From Klebsiella pneumoniae (GTDB lineage Bacteria; Pseudomonadota; Gammaproteobacteria; Steroidobacterales; Steroidobacteraceae), in the NCBI GenBank assembly GCA_945860725.1, contig CAMAQZ010000006.1:1-61362 (forward strand): DNA of 61,362 bases, read 5' to 3'. The position numbers and the translations under genes are program-made. The notes beneath the pieces were generated by a model. That model was not told the origin of the DNA and made no database searches. It worked only from the letters and a program-made list of their open reading frames with translations. Below, piece by piece: positions 35,174-43,935 of this stretch. Numbering within the stretch: the stretch's first letter is position 1; each line of letters begins with the position of its first letter.

Positions 35174-36742
35174 CTAGAAGTTGGAGTCGGGCGCGGCGGC
35201 CTTGCGGCGCGCCATGAAATCGAGCAACGCATCGTCGACAGCGACATCGAGCGGCGGTTCGACATAGTCCTCCAGCATCTTTTTGTACTGGCGGTTGGCA
35301 CGTTGCGCCATATCGAGCGCGCCCTCGGCATCCCATTGCTCGAAGCTGTTGTTGTCGGCGAGCGGCGAGCGGTAGAACGCATTCTCGAAGTTCGCCTGCG
35401 TGTGCGCGCAGCCGAGGAAGTGCTTGCCGGGACCGACCTCATTGATGGCGTCCATCGCCTGACCGTTATCCGAGACGTCGATACCTTCAAGCATGGTGTG
35501 GAACATGCCGGCCTGGTCGACATCCATCATGAACTTCTCGTAACCCATCGCCAGACCGCCCTCGAGCCACCCGGCGGTGTGCAGCACGAAGTTCACACCG
35601 GCGAGCACCGTGGGCAGCATCGTCTGTGCCGATTCATAGGCGGCCTGGGCATCCGGGATCTTCGAGGCGCAGAGGCCGCCACCGGAGCGGAAGGGCACGC
35701 CGAGCCGCCGCGCGAGCGCGGCCATGACATAGAGCACCAGCGCCGGTTCGGGGGTGCCGAAAGTTGGCGCGCCCGACTGCATGGACATCGAGGAGGCGAA
35801 ACTGCCAAAGATCACCGGCGCGCCGGGGTTCAGGAGCTGGACGAGCGCCATGCCGGCGAGCGCCTCGGCCAGCGTCTGCGTGGCGGTGCCCGCGACGGTC
35901 ACCGGTGCCATCGCGCCTGCGAGGATGAACGGCGTGACGAGGCAGCCCTGGTTCGCGCGCGCGTAGACCTTGAGCGCACCGAGCATGGTGGCGTCGTAGG
36001 TCATGGGCGAATTAACGTTGATGAGGCTCACCAGCGCGGTGTTCGGCTTGCCGGTGAGCGGGTCGATGAAGCGGTCGCCCATCGCGATCTTCGCCATCTC
36101 GACGGAGTCTGCGGCGCGTTCGGGCGCCGTCACCGAGCCCATGAAGGCCTTGTCGCTGTACTTGATGTGGCTGTAGAGCATGTCGAGGTGGCGTTTGTTG
36201 ACCGGCAGATCGACCGGCTCACAGATCGTGCCGCCTGAGTGGTGCAGCGAGTTCGCCATGTAGGCGAGCTTCACGAAGTTCTGGAAGTCATCGATACGGG
36301 CGTAGCGGCGGCCCTCATCGAGGTTGCGCACGAAGGGCGAGCCGTACGCCGGCGCGAACACCATGGCATCGCCGCCGATCCGCAGATCGCGGGCGGGGTT
36401 GCGCGCGATCTGGGTGAACTCCCGCGGCGCGTGCTGTTGGATGAGCGCGCGACACATACCCGCCGGGAAGCGGACGCGTTCGCCGTCGACCTGCGCGCCT
36501 GCCTTGCGGAAGATATCGAGGACTTCCGGGTCTTCGCGGAACTCGATACCGGTCTCCTCGAGGATGCGGTCCGCGTTCCGCTCGATGATGGAGAGTCCTT
36601 CGTCGCCCAACACCTCGAAGCGCGGGATTTTGCGCACGATGTACGGCGTGGACGTCGCAGCGCGGGCCGTACGGGCCGCGCGCTTAGCGTCGCGGGCGTT
36701 CGGGCGGCGGGCGCCTGGTGAGGCTGTCTGGGTGTCGGTCAT
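35174..36742 (-). CDS. MttB-family corrinoid methyltransferase, pyrrolysine-free (paralogue 1)
   Basis: This 522-residue protein is a TIM-barrel member of the trimethylamine methyltransferase (MttB) superfamily. The frame runs through without an in-frame amber codon, so it is the non-pyrrolysine type, like MtgB (glycine betaine) or MtpB (proline betaine). Landmarks are ILEETGIEF near 45, ALVSLINVNSPMTYD, QTLAEALAGMALVQ, PGAPVIFGSF, IPDAQAAYES and GWLEGGLAMGYEKF. It would move one methyl from a quaternary amine to the Co(I) corrinoid protein. An Arg/Ala-rich N-terminal tail of about 30 residues precedes the barrel. It follows the homocysteine-methyltransferase-like gene by 72 bases in the same operon. 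The substrate is unknown; nearby dehydrogenases favour a betaine. Confidence 0.9.
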   Translation of the reverse strand: MTDTQTASPGARRPNARDAKRAARTARAATSTPYIVRKIPRFEVLGDEGLSIIERNADRILEETGIEFREDPEVLDIFRKAGAQVDGERVRFPAGMCRALIQQHAPREFTQIARNPARDLRIGGDAMVFAPAYGSPFVRNLDEGRRYARIDDFQNFVKLAYMANSLHHSGGTICEPVDLPVNKRHLDMLYSHIKYSDKAFMGSVTAPERAADSVEMAKIAMGDRFIDPLTGKPNTALVSLINVNSPMTYDATMLGALKVYARANQGCLVTPFILAGAMAPVTVAGTATQTLAEALAGMALVQLLNPGAPVIFGSFASSMSMQSGAPTFGTPEPALVLYVMAALARRLGVPFRSGGGLCASKIPDAQAAYESAQTMLPTVLAGVNFVLHTAGWLEGGLAMGYEKFMMDVDQAGMFHTMLEGIDVSDNGQAMDAINEVGPGKHFLGCAHTQANFENAFYRSPLADNNSFEQWDAEGALDMAQRANRQYKKMLEDYVEPPLDVAVDDALLDFMARRKAAAPDSNF

Positions 36743-36814
36743 GGCAAAAAAGTATGGGCAGCGGGGGCGTTCCAGACTGACCCATTTGCGTCATCGTCTT
36801 GTCCGGCTGCGCCG

Positions 36815-37774
36815 TCAGCGGGCGTCTTTTGGGTGCTCCCGGCGAAGACGGGCAATGTGTTCCGGGCCGACGCCGCAGCAGCCGCCGAGGGCGGTCGCAC
36901 CGAGTCGGCGCCACTCGCCCGAGCGGCGTGCATATTCATCCGGTGCGACATCGACGAATTGCCAGTCGGGCGCCACGAAGTGCCCGCACTCGGGGTAGGC
37001 TGCAAGCGGCCCTCGCCAATGGCGCCGCAACACCTCGAGCGCCGCCGGCGTGTCGTCGAGCGAACTGTGCATGATGGCCATCGCGTCCGGTTTCAGCGCG
37101 GCGAGCCCGACCACGACCGGTTCCAGGTCGGCGTCCGGCCTGCCGAAGCCGACCAGCCGTCCATCGGCTGCGCGTTCCACCGAAAGACCGATCCAGACCG
37201 GCAGGCCGCTCGCGAGCGCCGCTTCGCAGGCCCACAGCGAGTAATCGAGATCCCGCATCATCTCCATCATGATGAAGTCGGCGCCGCCGGCGCGCAGGCT
37301 CGCCGCTTTGCGCGCGAACAGCACGCGAGCGGCCGCCTCGCTCCAGCCATTATCGACCTGCGTGCGATCAGACCCGGGGACAGTCGGGCGCATGGTGGAC
37401 ATCGAGCCGGCGATGACCAGGTCGACGGCACGCGGATCCGCCAGCGCTGCTTCCCGGGCGATCGCGAGGGCGATCGCATCGATGCGTTCCATCTCTTCGA
37501 GACGTCCGAAGTGCTCGAGGAGCAGCGGACTGCTCGCGAAGGTGTTGGCGGTGACGATCTCGGCGCCCGCTGCGAGGTAGAGGCGATGGGCCTCGCGCAC
37601 GTTGCGCGGATGCGTGAGGTTGGCCTCCGCGCACCAGAGCGCGGTGCTCATCGGCGTCCCGAGCCGCTGAATCTCCGTGCCCACCCCGCCGTCGAGCAGC
37701 ACCATCCCGCCGCGCTGCATGCGCGCAAGCAGGGCGGTGTAGGCGGGTGATCTGACAGGCATGGTCGCGGGCAT
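36815..37774 (-). CDS. Homocysteine S-methyltransferase-family protein with altered zinc site
   Basis: This 319-residue TIM barrel starts VLLDGGVGTEIQRLG and TANTFASS, as in homocysteine methyltransferases, and ends with the double-Cys motif GGCCGVGP (Cys299-Cys300). The usual earlier zinc Cys (G-x-N-C) is missing; the aligned place reads AIMHSS, with His236. Zinc could be held by His plus two Cys, or another Cys (Cys263) may move in. It could methylate homocysteine or another thiol from the methylated amine, or act on a different acceptor. It is nine bases after the DMGDH-like gene, within the operon carrying two MttB paralogues. Confidence 0.8.
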   Translation of the reverse strand: MPATMPVRSPAYTALLARMQRGGMVLLDGGVGTEIQRLGTPMSTALWCAEANLTHPRNVREAHRLYLAAGAEIVTANTFASSPLLLEHFGRLEEMERIDAIALAIAREAALADPRAVDLVIAGSMSTMRPTVPGSDRTQVDNGWSEAAARVLFARKAASLRAGGADFIMMEMMRDLDYSLWACEAALASGLPVWIGLSVERAADGRLVGFGRPDADLEPVVVGLAALKPDAMAIMHSSLDDTPAALEVLRRHWRGPLAAYPECGHFVAPDWQFVDVAPDEYARRSGEWRRLGATALGGCCGVGPEHIARLRREHPKDAR

Positions 37775-37783
37775 CGTTGGGTA

Positions 37784-40195
37784 TCAGGCGCGCATCCGCG
37801 AACCGGTCGGGTCGAAGGCGGGCGCGGTCAGCCGCGCCGCGGGCCGACGATCGCCGATCAGCTCCACCGCGAAGCCCGTCGTGGCCTGTGCGGAGGCGCG
37901 GTCCACATAACCGAGCGCGAGCGACTTGCCGACCGAGTGGCCGTAGGCGCCCGAGGTGACCCAGCCCACGACCTTGCCGTCCAGCCAGATGGGCTCGTCC
38001 GCGATCGCATCGCAGTCGGTGGCGTTGATCTCGAGCGTGATCAGCTTGCGTTCACCGCCGCCCGTTTTCTCGGCCAAAGCGGCCGCGCGGCCGACGAACT
38101 CGGGCTTCGTGAGATCGACGAAGCGGTCGAGGCCAGCCTCGAAAGGCCCGTAGATCGGCCGGAACTCGCGCGCCCAGCTGCCGAAGCTCTTTTCCATGCG
38201 CATGGCATTGAGCGCACGGCCACCGAAGTGCCGCAGACCGAGCGGCTTGCCGGCTTCGACGAGACGGTCGTAGAGCTCGCGTTGGTACTCGTTCTTGACC
38301 CAGATCTCGTAGCCGAGATCGCCGGTGAACGACAGGCGGCCGACCAAGGCGGGCACGAGCCCGACATCCATGGCGCCGAAGGACATGAACGGGAAGGCCT
38401 TGGTGCTGAGGTCCTCGTCGACCAAAGATTGCAGCAGTTCCCGCGAGGCGGGTCCAGCGACGGAGAAGCCGAGCCATTCCATCGCGCAGGCGCGGACCTG
38501 TACATCGAAACCGCCCATGCGCGCCTCGAACCAGCGCTGGTAGAAGCGCTCGGCGGCGTAGGTGCCGACCAGCAGGAAGCGCTCGGGACCGATGCGGCAC
38601 ATGGTGAAATCGCCGATCAGCCGCCCACGCTCGTTGAGCATCGGCGTGAGTGCGACGCGGCCGACAGTCGGCACCTTGTTGGCCATGATCGTGGCGAGCC
38701 AACGCTCCGCGTCGGGTCCCGTGACCTCGAATTTTCCGTAGTTCGATATCTCGATCAAGCCGACGGCATCACGCACCGCGCGACATTCCGCGCCCACATA
38801 GGCGTGGGCGCTCGAGCGGCGGAAGGTGACCTCTTCCTCAGCCGGCGCACCCTTCGGGGCGTACCACAACGCGTGCTCGAGTCCGCAGTAGTCGCCCCAC
38901 AGCGGGTTCTCCGCCTGCATGCGGTCGTAGACCGGCGTGGTCTTGAGCGGACGCGCGGCCGGCAGTTCCTCGTTCGGGAAGCGGATGCGGAAGCGGCGCG
39001 AGTAGTTCTCGCGCACCTTGGTGTTGGTGTACCGACGGGTCGCCCACTCGCCATAGCGCGCGACATCCATGCCCCAGATGTCCGCGCCCGGATCGCCGTC
39101 GACCATCCAGTGCGAGAGCGCAAGGCCGACGCCGCCGCCTTGGCTGAAGCCTGCCATGACGCCACAGGCGACCCAGAAGTTGCGCATGCCCGGCACCGGA
39201 CCGACCAGCGGGTTGCCGTCCGGCGCAAAGGTGAAGGGGCCGTTGACGATCCGACGGATGCCGACCTCGCCGAGTCGTGGGAAATGTTTGAAGCCCACCT
39301 CGAGGCTCGGCGCGATCCGCTCGAGATCGTTCGGCAGCAGGTCCTGACCGAAGTCCCAAGGCGTGGTGCGCGGCGACCAAGGCACGCCCGAGCGCTCGTA
39401 GGTGCCGAGCAGCACGCCGCCGCGCTCCTGGCGCATATAGATCTCGCCCTCGAAGTCGATGACATGCAGCAGCTCGGGCTGTCCGGCAAGCTCCGGCAGG
39501 TCCTCGGTGATGATGTATTGGTGTTCCATCGCGAGGATGGGGAGTTCGAGCCCGACCATGCGGCCGACCTCACGCGCCCACAGACCCCCGGCATTGACAA
39601 CATGCTCGGCGTGGACGTTGCCTTGTTCGGTGATGACGTCCCAGCTGCCGTCGGCGCGTTGCTTGAGATCGACCACGCGGTTCTGGCGCACGATCTCGGC
39701 ACCGCCGAGCTGCGCCGCCTTGGCGTAGGCGTGCGTCACGCCGTACGGGTCGACATGGCCTTCGATGGGGTCGTAGATGGCGCCCACGAAATGCCGTTCG
39801 TCGACGAGCGGATGACGCTTTTTGGTCTCCGCCATGTCGATGAGCTCGAGGTCCATGCCGAGGTAGCGACCACGGGCGACCGTCATCTTGAGCCAGTCGA
39901 GCCGCTCCGGCGTGCCGGCGAGCATCAGACCGCCGGTGATGTGCAGGCCGCAGGACTGTCCGGAGATCTGCTCGAGCTCCTTGTAGAGGTTGATGGTGTA
40001 CTGCTGGAGCTTCGCGACGTTGGGGTCGCCGTTGACCGTGTGCATGCCGCCGGCGGCGTGCCAGGTCGACCCGGAGGTGAGTTCCGCGCGCTCGATGAGC
40101 AGGACATCGCGCCAGCCCGCCTTGGTGAGGTGGTAGAGCACGCTCACGCCCACCACGCCGCCGCCGATGACGACTACTCTTGCCGTGTTCTTCAT
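37784..40195 (-). CDS. Dimethylglycine/sarcosine dehydrogenase-like flavoprotein with GcvT domain (paralogue 2)
   Basis: This 803-residue protein has the FAD motif VVIGGGVVG (8-16), STWHAAGG with His46 as expected covalent FAD site, a FAO_M linker, and C-terminal GcvT domains for H4F. The start is the ATG giving MKNTARVV; the open frame continues 151 codons upstream, but inside the MttB gene with no family likeness. It starts 22 bases after an MttB-family gene and is followed by the homocysteine-methyltransferase-like gene, so it likely acts on the tertiary amine left after corrinoid-dependent demethylation. Product would be methylene-H4F. Confidence 0.9.
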   Translation of the reverse strand: MKNTARVVVIGGGVVGVSVLYHLTKAGWRDVLLIERAELTSGSTWHAAGGMHTVNGDPNVAKLQQYTINLYKELEQISGQSCGLHITGGLMLAGTPERLDWLKMTVARGRYLGMDLELIDMAETKKRHPLVDERHFVGAIYDPIEGHVDPYGVTHAYAKAAQLGGAEIVRQNRVVDLKQRADGSWDVITEQGNVHAEHVVNAGGLWAREVGRMVGLELPILAMEHQYIITEDLPELAGQPELLHVIDFEGEIYMRQERGGVLLGTYERSGVPWSPRTTPWDFGQDLLPNDLERIAPSLEVGFKHFPRLGEVGIRRIVNGPFTFAPDGNPLVGPVPGMRNFWVACGVMAGFSQGGGVGLALSHWMVDGDPGADIWGMDVARYGEWATRRYTNTKVRENYSRRFRIRFPNEELPAARPLKTTPVYDRMQAENPLWGDYCGLEHALWYAPKGAPAEEEVTFRRSSAHAYVGAECRAVRDAVGLIEISNYGKFEVTGPDAERWLATIMANKVPTVGRVALTPMLNERGRLIGDFTMCRIGPERFLLVGTYAAERFYQRWFEARMGGFDVQVRACAMEWLGFSVAGPASRELLQSLVDEDLSTKAFPFMSFGAMDVGLVPALVGRLSFTGDLGYEIWVKNEYQRELYDRLVEAGKPLGLRHFGGRALNAMRMEKSFGSWAREFRPIYGPFEAGLDRFVDLTKPEFVGRAAALAEKTGGGERKLITLEINATDCDAIADEPIWLDGKVVGWVTSGAYGHSVGKSLALGYVDRASAQATTGFAVELIGDRRPAARLTAPAFDPTGSRMRA

Positions 40196-40217
40196 GTCGA
40201 GTTCTCTTCCGTCTGGG

Positions 40218-41780
40218 TCAACTGACCGGGGGGGCGCCGCCCTCCGCCGTACGGCGGGCGACAAAATCGTTGAGTGCGTCGACCACCGCGGGATCGCGTG
40301 GCGGCGCTTGATAGGTGTCGACCACTTGACGCCAGATCTCGCTGGCGCGCTCGGTGGCGGTCTTGGCGCCTGCGGATTCCCACTGGCCGAAGTTCGACCA
40401 GTCAGAGACGAGGGGCGCATAGAAGGCCGTGCGGTAGCGCGCCATGGTGTGGGCACAACCAAAGAAATGTCCGCCCGCGCCGACCTCCTTGATGGCGTCG
40501 ATCGCGATGTCGTCCGTGCTGCCACCGACCGGTTGGAAAACCTCGGCGAACATTTGCAGCATCTCGATGTCGAGGATGAACTTCTCGTACGAGGTCGTGA
40601 GACCGCCCTCGAGCCAGCCCGCGGCATGGAGCATGTAGTTGCAGCCACCCATCAGCGCACCCCACAGGCTCATCTGGGACTCGTAGGCGGCCTGGGCGTC
40701 GGGGCAGTTGGAGGCGGTCGCATTCGAAGAACGCCACGGTAACCCGACATGGCGCGCGAGTTGACCGGCACCGAACGAGGCCTTGACATACTCCGGCGTA
40801 CCGAAGGCGGGCGATCCCGATTTCATATCGACGTTCGAGGTGAAGCTGCCGTAGATGATCGGCGCGCCGGGTCGCACGATCTGCGCGAGCGTTAGACCCG
40901 CGAGTGCCTCGGCGTGGGCGAGGGTGAGCGCACCTGCGATGGTGACCGGCGCCATCGCGCCCGCAAGGGTGAACGGCGTGATGATGAGCACTTGACCTGC
41001 CGCGGCGTAATCCATGATGCCATTGGCCATCGGGATGTCGAGCTGCAGCGGCGAGTTGGTGTTGATGATCGTCGTCACGCAGGGCCGCGAACGGAACTCC
41101 TCTGCCGTGAGGCCGTAGGCGATTCGGATCATCTCGAAGTTGTCGACGGTCTGCCCCGGGCCGCGGGAGTACACCATCGGTATCTTGTCCGACATCAGCA
41201 GCATCGCGCGCGTCGTCTCGAGGTGACGGAACTGCACCGGGACGTCCTGCGGTTCGACCAGTCCGCCGAGTCCGTGTAGCACCTCGAAGGATTGGCAGAT
41301 CTTGAGGAGGTTGACGAAATCTTCAAAGGTTCCCGCGCGTTTACCGCGCACCGAATCCATGATGTTGGGTGGACCGGAGGTCGGCGCGAACATCACGTGC
41401 TTGCCCCACACCGGCATGTCGAACTCGGATCTCGCGGCATGCAGCACGATCTCGCGTGGCGCCATCGCGAGACATCTCTCGACGAGGCCGCGGTCGAGCC
41501 GCACGGTGAGCGTCGATTCATCCACCTGCCCGCCGCCACGGCGATACGCCTCGCGGGCCTCTGGCAAAAGCACGCGCATGCCTTGGTCTTCGAGCAGTTG
41601 CAGCGCGCTCGCATGGATCGCTGCGATCTGGTCGTCGGAGAAGACCTTCATCGGTTCGAAGGGGTTGACGAGGTGTCGGTAGCGCGACTGGCGCGGTGGC
41701 GAGTCCGCCGCGGAGGCAGCGGCGCGGCGGCGCGGACGGCGTTCGCCGCTTGCGGCGGGATCGAGGGAGGGATCAGTCAT
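40218..41780 (-). CDS. MttB-family corrinoid methyltransferase, pyrrolysine-free (paralogue 2)
   Basis: This 520-residue MttB-superfamily barrel has no internal amber codon. Motifs shared with paralogue 1 include PGAPIIYGSF, CPDAQAAYES, GWLEGGLTTSYEKF and GAGGHFFGCAHT, so these two are the closer pair. An Arg-rich leader (GERRPRRRAAA) precedes the barrel. It probably methylates the shared corrinoid protein from its own quaternary-amine substrate. It heads, with the SDR gene 65 bases upstream, an operon of MttB, DMGDH-like, homocysteine-methyltransferase-like and a second MttB gene. The substrate cannot be assigned. Confidence 0.9.
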   Translation of the reverse strand: MTDPSLDPAASGERRPRRRAAASAADSPPRQSRYRHLVNPFEPMKVFSDDQIAAIHASALQLLEDQGMRVLLPEAREAYRRGGGQVDESTLTVRLDRGLVERCLAMAPREIVLHAARSEFDMPVWGKHVMFAPTSGPPNIMDSVRGKRAGTFEDFVNLLKICQSFEVLHGLGGLVEPQDVPVQFRHLETTRAMLLMSDKIPMVYSRGPGQTVDNFEMIRIAYGLTAEEFRSRPCVTTIINTNSPLQLDIPMANGIMDYAAAGQVLIITPFTLAGAMAPVTIAGALTLAHAEALAGLTLAQIVRPGAPIIYGSFTSNVDMKSGSPAFGTPEYVKASFGAGQLARHVGLPWRSSNATASNCPDAQAAYESQMSLWGALMGGCNYMLHAAGWLEGGLTTSYEKFILDIEMLQMFAEVFQPVGGSTDDIAIDAIKEVGAGGHFFGCAHTMARYRTAFYAPLVSDWSNFGQWESAGAKTATERASEIWRQVVDTYQAPPRDPAVVDALNDFVARRTAEGGAPPVS

Positions 41781-41845
41781 AATGACGGTTGCTCACGGGC
41801 GAGGACACACGGGCGAGGGCGTACGGATGATCAGGAGCTCCATCG

Positions 41846-42649
41846 TCAAGGGTTGGCGGGGGCTTGTCGAGTCCGACGCCGCAGTGAGTCCCAACCGATA
41901 TCGGCGGTCCAGCCGCCATCGACCGGCAGGCTGACGCCGTTGATGAAGGCGCTGCGCATGGGGTCGGCCAGGAACGCGATCGCCTCGGCGACATCCCGCG
42001 GATGCGCGAAGCGAGCCATCGGCACGCGGTCGATGATATCGCTGTCGGTGTAAGTGTCGGGGCTCTGGTCGGCGACATCCATCTCCGTCTTGATCCAGCC
42101 GGGGCAGACCGCGTTCACGCGCACGCCGCGCCCGCCCCACTCGGCGGCCAGCGTATGCGTCAAGCCGATGAGCCCGTGCTTCGAGGCGTTGTAGGCGCTG
42201 CGGTGTGCGATTCCGCGCAGACCCGCCACCGAGGCGACGTTGACGATGCTGCCGCTGCCGCGTTCGAGCATCGCGCGGCCGAAATCGCGACACAGCAGGA
42301 AAGGTCCGAGCAGGTTGACATCCATCACCCGCTGCCACTGCGCGGCGCTCAGCTGCTCCGCTGGCACGATCAGGCTGATGCCGGCGTTATTGACCAGAAC
42401 ATCGGCCGCGCCGAAGGCTGCCGCCGTCGCTGCCACCGCGTGCTGCACGAAGGCCTCGTCGGCCACATCGCCTTTGAGCGCGAGACCGTCGTGGCCGGCC
42501 GCGCGAAGTTCCGCGAGCAGGGCGTCGGGCGATTGCAGATCGATTAGGACGAGGCGGTAGCCTGCCACGGCCAGCACCCTCGCGGTCTCGCGGCCGAGCC
42601 CTTGGGCTGCGCCGGTGATGACGGCGATGCGTGCGTGTCGGTCGTCCAT
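41846..42649 (-). CDS. Short-chain dehydrogenase/reductase
   Basis: This 267-residue classical SDR has the NAD(P) motif TGAAQGLG (12-19), NNAG (87-90), catalytic Ser140, Tyr153 and Lys157 (YNASK), and a PG motif after the active site. An Asp at about 37 after the second strand suggests NAD preference. It oxidises or reduces a hydroxyl/keto group of an unknown substrate. It lies 65 bases upstream of the MttB operon on the same strand; oxidation of a hydroxylated quaternary amine such as carnitine would fit, but this is only inference. It diverges from an enolase-superfamily gene. Confidence 0.87.
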   Translation of the reverse strand: MDDRHARIAVITGAAQGLGRETARVLAVAGYRLVLIDLQSPDALLAELRAAGHDGLALKGDVADEAFVQHAVAATAAAFGAADVLVNNAGISLIVPAEQLSAAQWQRVMDVNLLGPFLLCRDFGRAMLERGSGSIVNVASVAGLRGIAHRSAYNASKHGLIGLTHTLAAEWGGRGVRVNAVCPGWIKTEMDVADQSPDTYTDSDIIDRVPMARFAHPRDVAEAIAFLADPMRSAFINGVSLPVDGGWTADIGWDSLRRRTRQAPANP

Positions 42650-42799
42650 CGACGGCCAGCCTGTCTTGCGGATGATGACGGATTATGACGATGCGCCCGG
42701 CAAGCTCCAAGCGCCAGCCCAGCGTCGGCGCGCAATCTTGAGCCGAAGCGCCGCGGCGCAATCGGGCAATCAAAGGTCGCTTTCCAGTGGTGTGCCTTC

Positions 42800-42820
42800 G
42801 GGATGCTCGGCTAGCATCCC
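42800..42820 (+). promoter_or_regulatory. Inverted repeat/hairpin directly before a start codon
   Basis: GGGATGC (42800-42806), a seven-base loop and GCATCCC (42814-42820) form a perfect seven-pair stem, extendable by a C-G and a wobble pair. It ends seven bases before the ATG at 42828 and occupies the place of the ribosome-binding site. It could be a repressor operator or an RNA structure that hides the start. The rest of the 178-base gap shows no clear signal. Confidence 0.5.
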
Positions 42821-42827
42821 GGCACCC

Positions 42828-43931
42828 ATGAAGATCGCCCAACTCGAAACTTTCACCGACGAGTTCGTCTGCTTCATCAAGGTCACAACCGATTCGGGCA
42901 TGGTCGGTTGGGGGCAGACCTCCACGTACAACGCCGATATCACGGCGACGGTGTTCCATCGCCAGGTCGTGCCGTGGGTCTTGGGTCGCGACGCCACCGA
43001 CATCCAGGCGCTCATAGACCTTGTCGAGGCGAAAGAGCACAAGTACCCGGGCAGCTACCGTTGCCGTGCCTTGGCAGGTCTCGATACCGCGCTCTGGGAC
43101 TTGCATGGGCACATCGCCGGCAAGCCTGTGGTCGAACTGCTCGGCGGCAGACCGGGTCGTCTACGCGCCTACGCCTCCTCCATGAAGCGCGACATCACGC
43201 CGCAGGACGAGGCGCGTCGGCTGGTCGCGCTGCGCGACCGTGACGGGTTCACCGCCTTCAAGTGGCGGGTCGCGGCGGAGTGCGGGCGCGATGTTGATGA
43301 GTGGCCGGGTCGCACCGAGGAGATCGTCCCCACGGTCGCGCGGGCGCTCGGCGACGGCATCGATAAACTGGTCGACGCTAACAGCGGCTACTCACCGCCG
43401 CGCGCCATCGAAGTTGGTCGCTTGCTCGAACAGGAAGGCATCGGTCATTTCGAGGAGCCTTGTCCGTACTGGCAGCTCGAGCAGACGAAGATCGTCACGG
43501 CAGCGTTGTCGCTCGATGTCACCGGCGGCGAACAGGACTGGGACCTCGCGACCTGGCGGCGCATGATCGATCTGCGCGCGGTCGATATCGTCCAACCCGA
43601 TGTCATGTACATGGGCGGCCTCACGCGCACGCTCACCGTGGCGCGCATGGCGCAGCACGCCGGACTGCCCGTGACGCCGCACAGCGCCAACCTCTCGCTC
43701 GTGACGATGTGCACCATGCACCTGCTCGGCGCGATCCCGAACGCCGGCAAGTACCTCGAACTTTCGATCGAGGGCGCGGACTATTATCCCTGGCAGCAGG
43801 ACCTTTTCCTCGGCGACCCGTATCGCGTCGTCGACGGTCATGTGACGATCCCAGCCGAACCCGGCTGGGGCGTCGAGATCAACCCGCAGTGGCTCGCCCG
43901 GGCGGCGTACCGCTCTGCAACCTTGGAGTGA
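42828..43931 (+). CDS. Mandelate racemase/muconate lactonizing enzyme-family protein
   Basis: This 367-residue enolase-superfamily enzyme has metal ligands in VDANSGY, FEEPC and TGGEQDW, and a late PHSAN His motif. The usual catalytic K-x-K after the capping domain reads K-W-R here, so the base on that face is changed, as in some acid-sugar dehydratases. It likely dehydrates or epimerises a hydroxy acid. The ATG start gives MKIAQLETFTDEF; the open frame 5' of it lies in the divergent promoter region. It is followed four bases later by a beta-hydroxyacid dehydrogenase, forming a two-gene unit. A link to methylamine metabolism is unproven. Confidence 0.85.
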   Translation: MKIAQLETFTDEFVCFIKVTTDSGMVGWGQTSTYNADITATVFHRQVVPWVLGRDATDIQALIDLVEAKEHKYPGSYRCRALAGLDTALWDLHGHIAGKPVVELLGGRPGRLRAYASSMKRDITPQDEARRLVALRDRDGFTAFKWRVAAECGRDVDEWPGRTEEIVPTVARALGDGIDKLVDANSGYSPPRAIEVGRLLEQEGIGHFEEPCPYWQLEQTKIVTAALSLDVTGGEQDWDLATWRRMIDLRAVDIVQPDVMYMGGLTRTLTVARMAQHAGLPVTPHSANLSLVTMCTMHLLGAIPNAGKYLELSIEGADYYPWQQDLFLGDPYRVVDGHVTIPAEPGWGVEINPQWLARAAYRSATLE

Positions 43932-43935
43932 AGCG

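Noticed and set aside
40196-40648. Upstream extension of the DMGDH-like gene into the MttB gene
   Set aside because: The extra 151 codons are Ser/Arg/Pro-rich frame-shifted sequence of the overlapping MttB gene; family similarity begins exactly at MKNTARVV.
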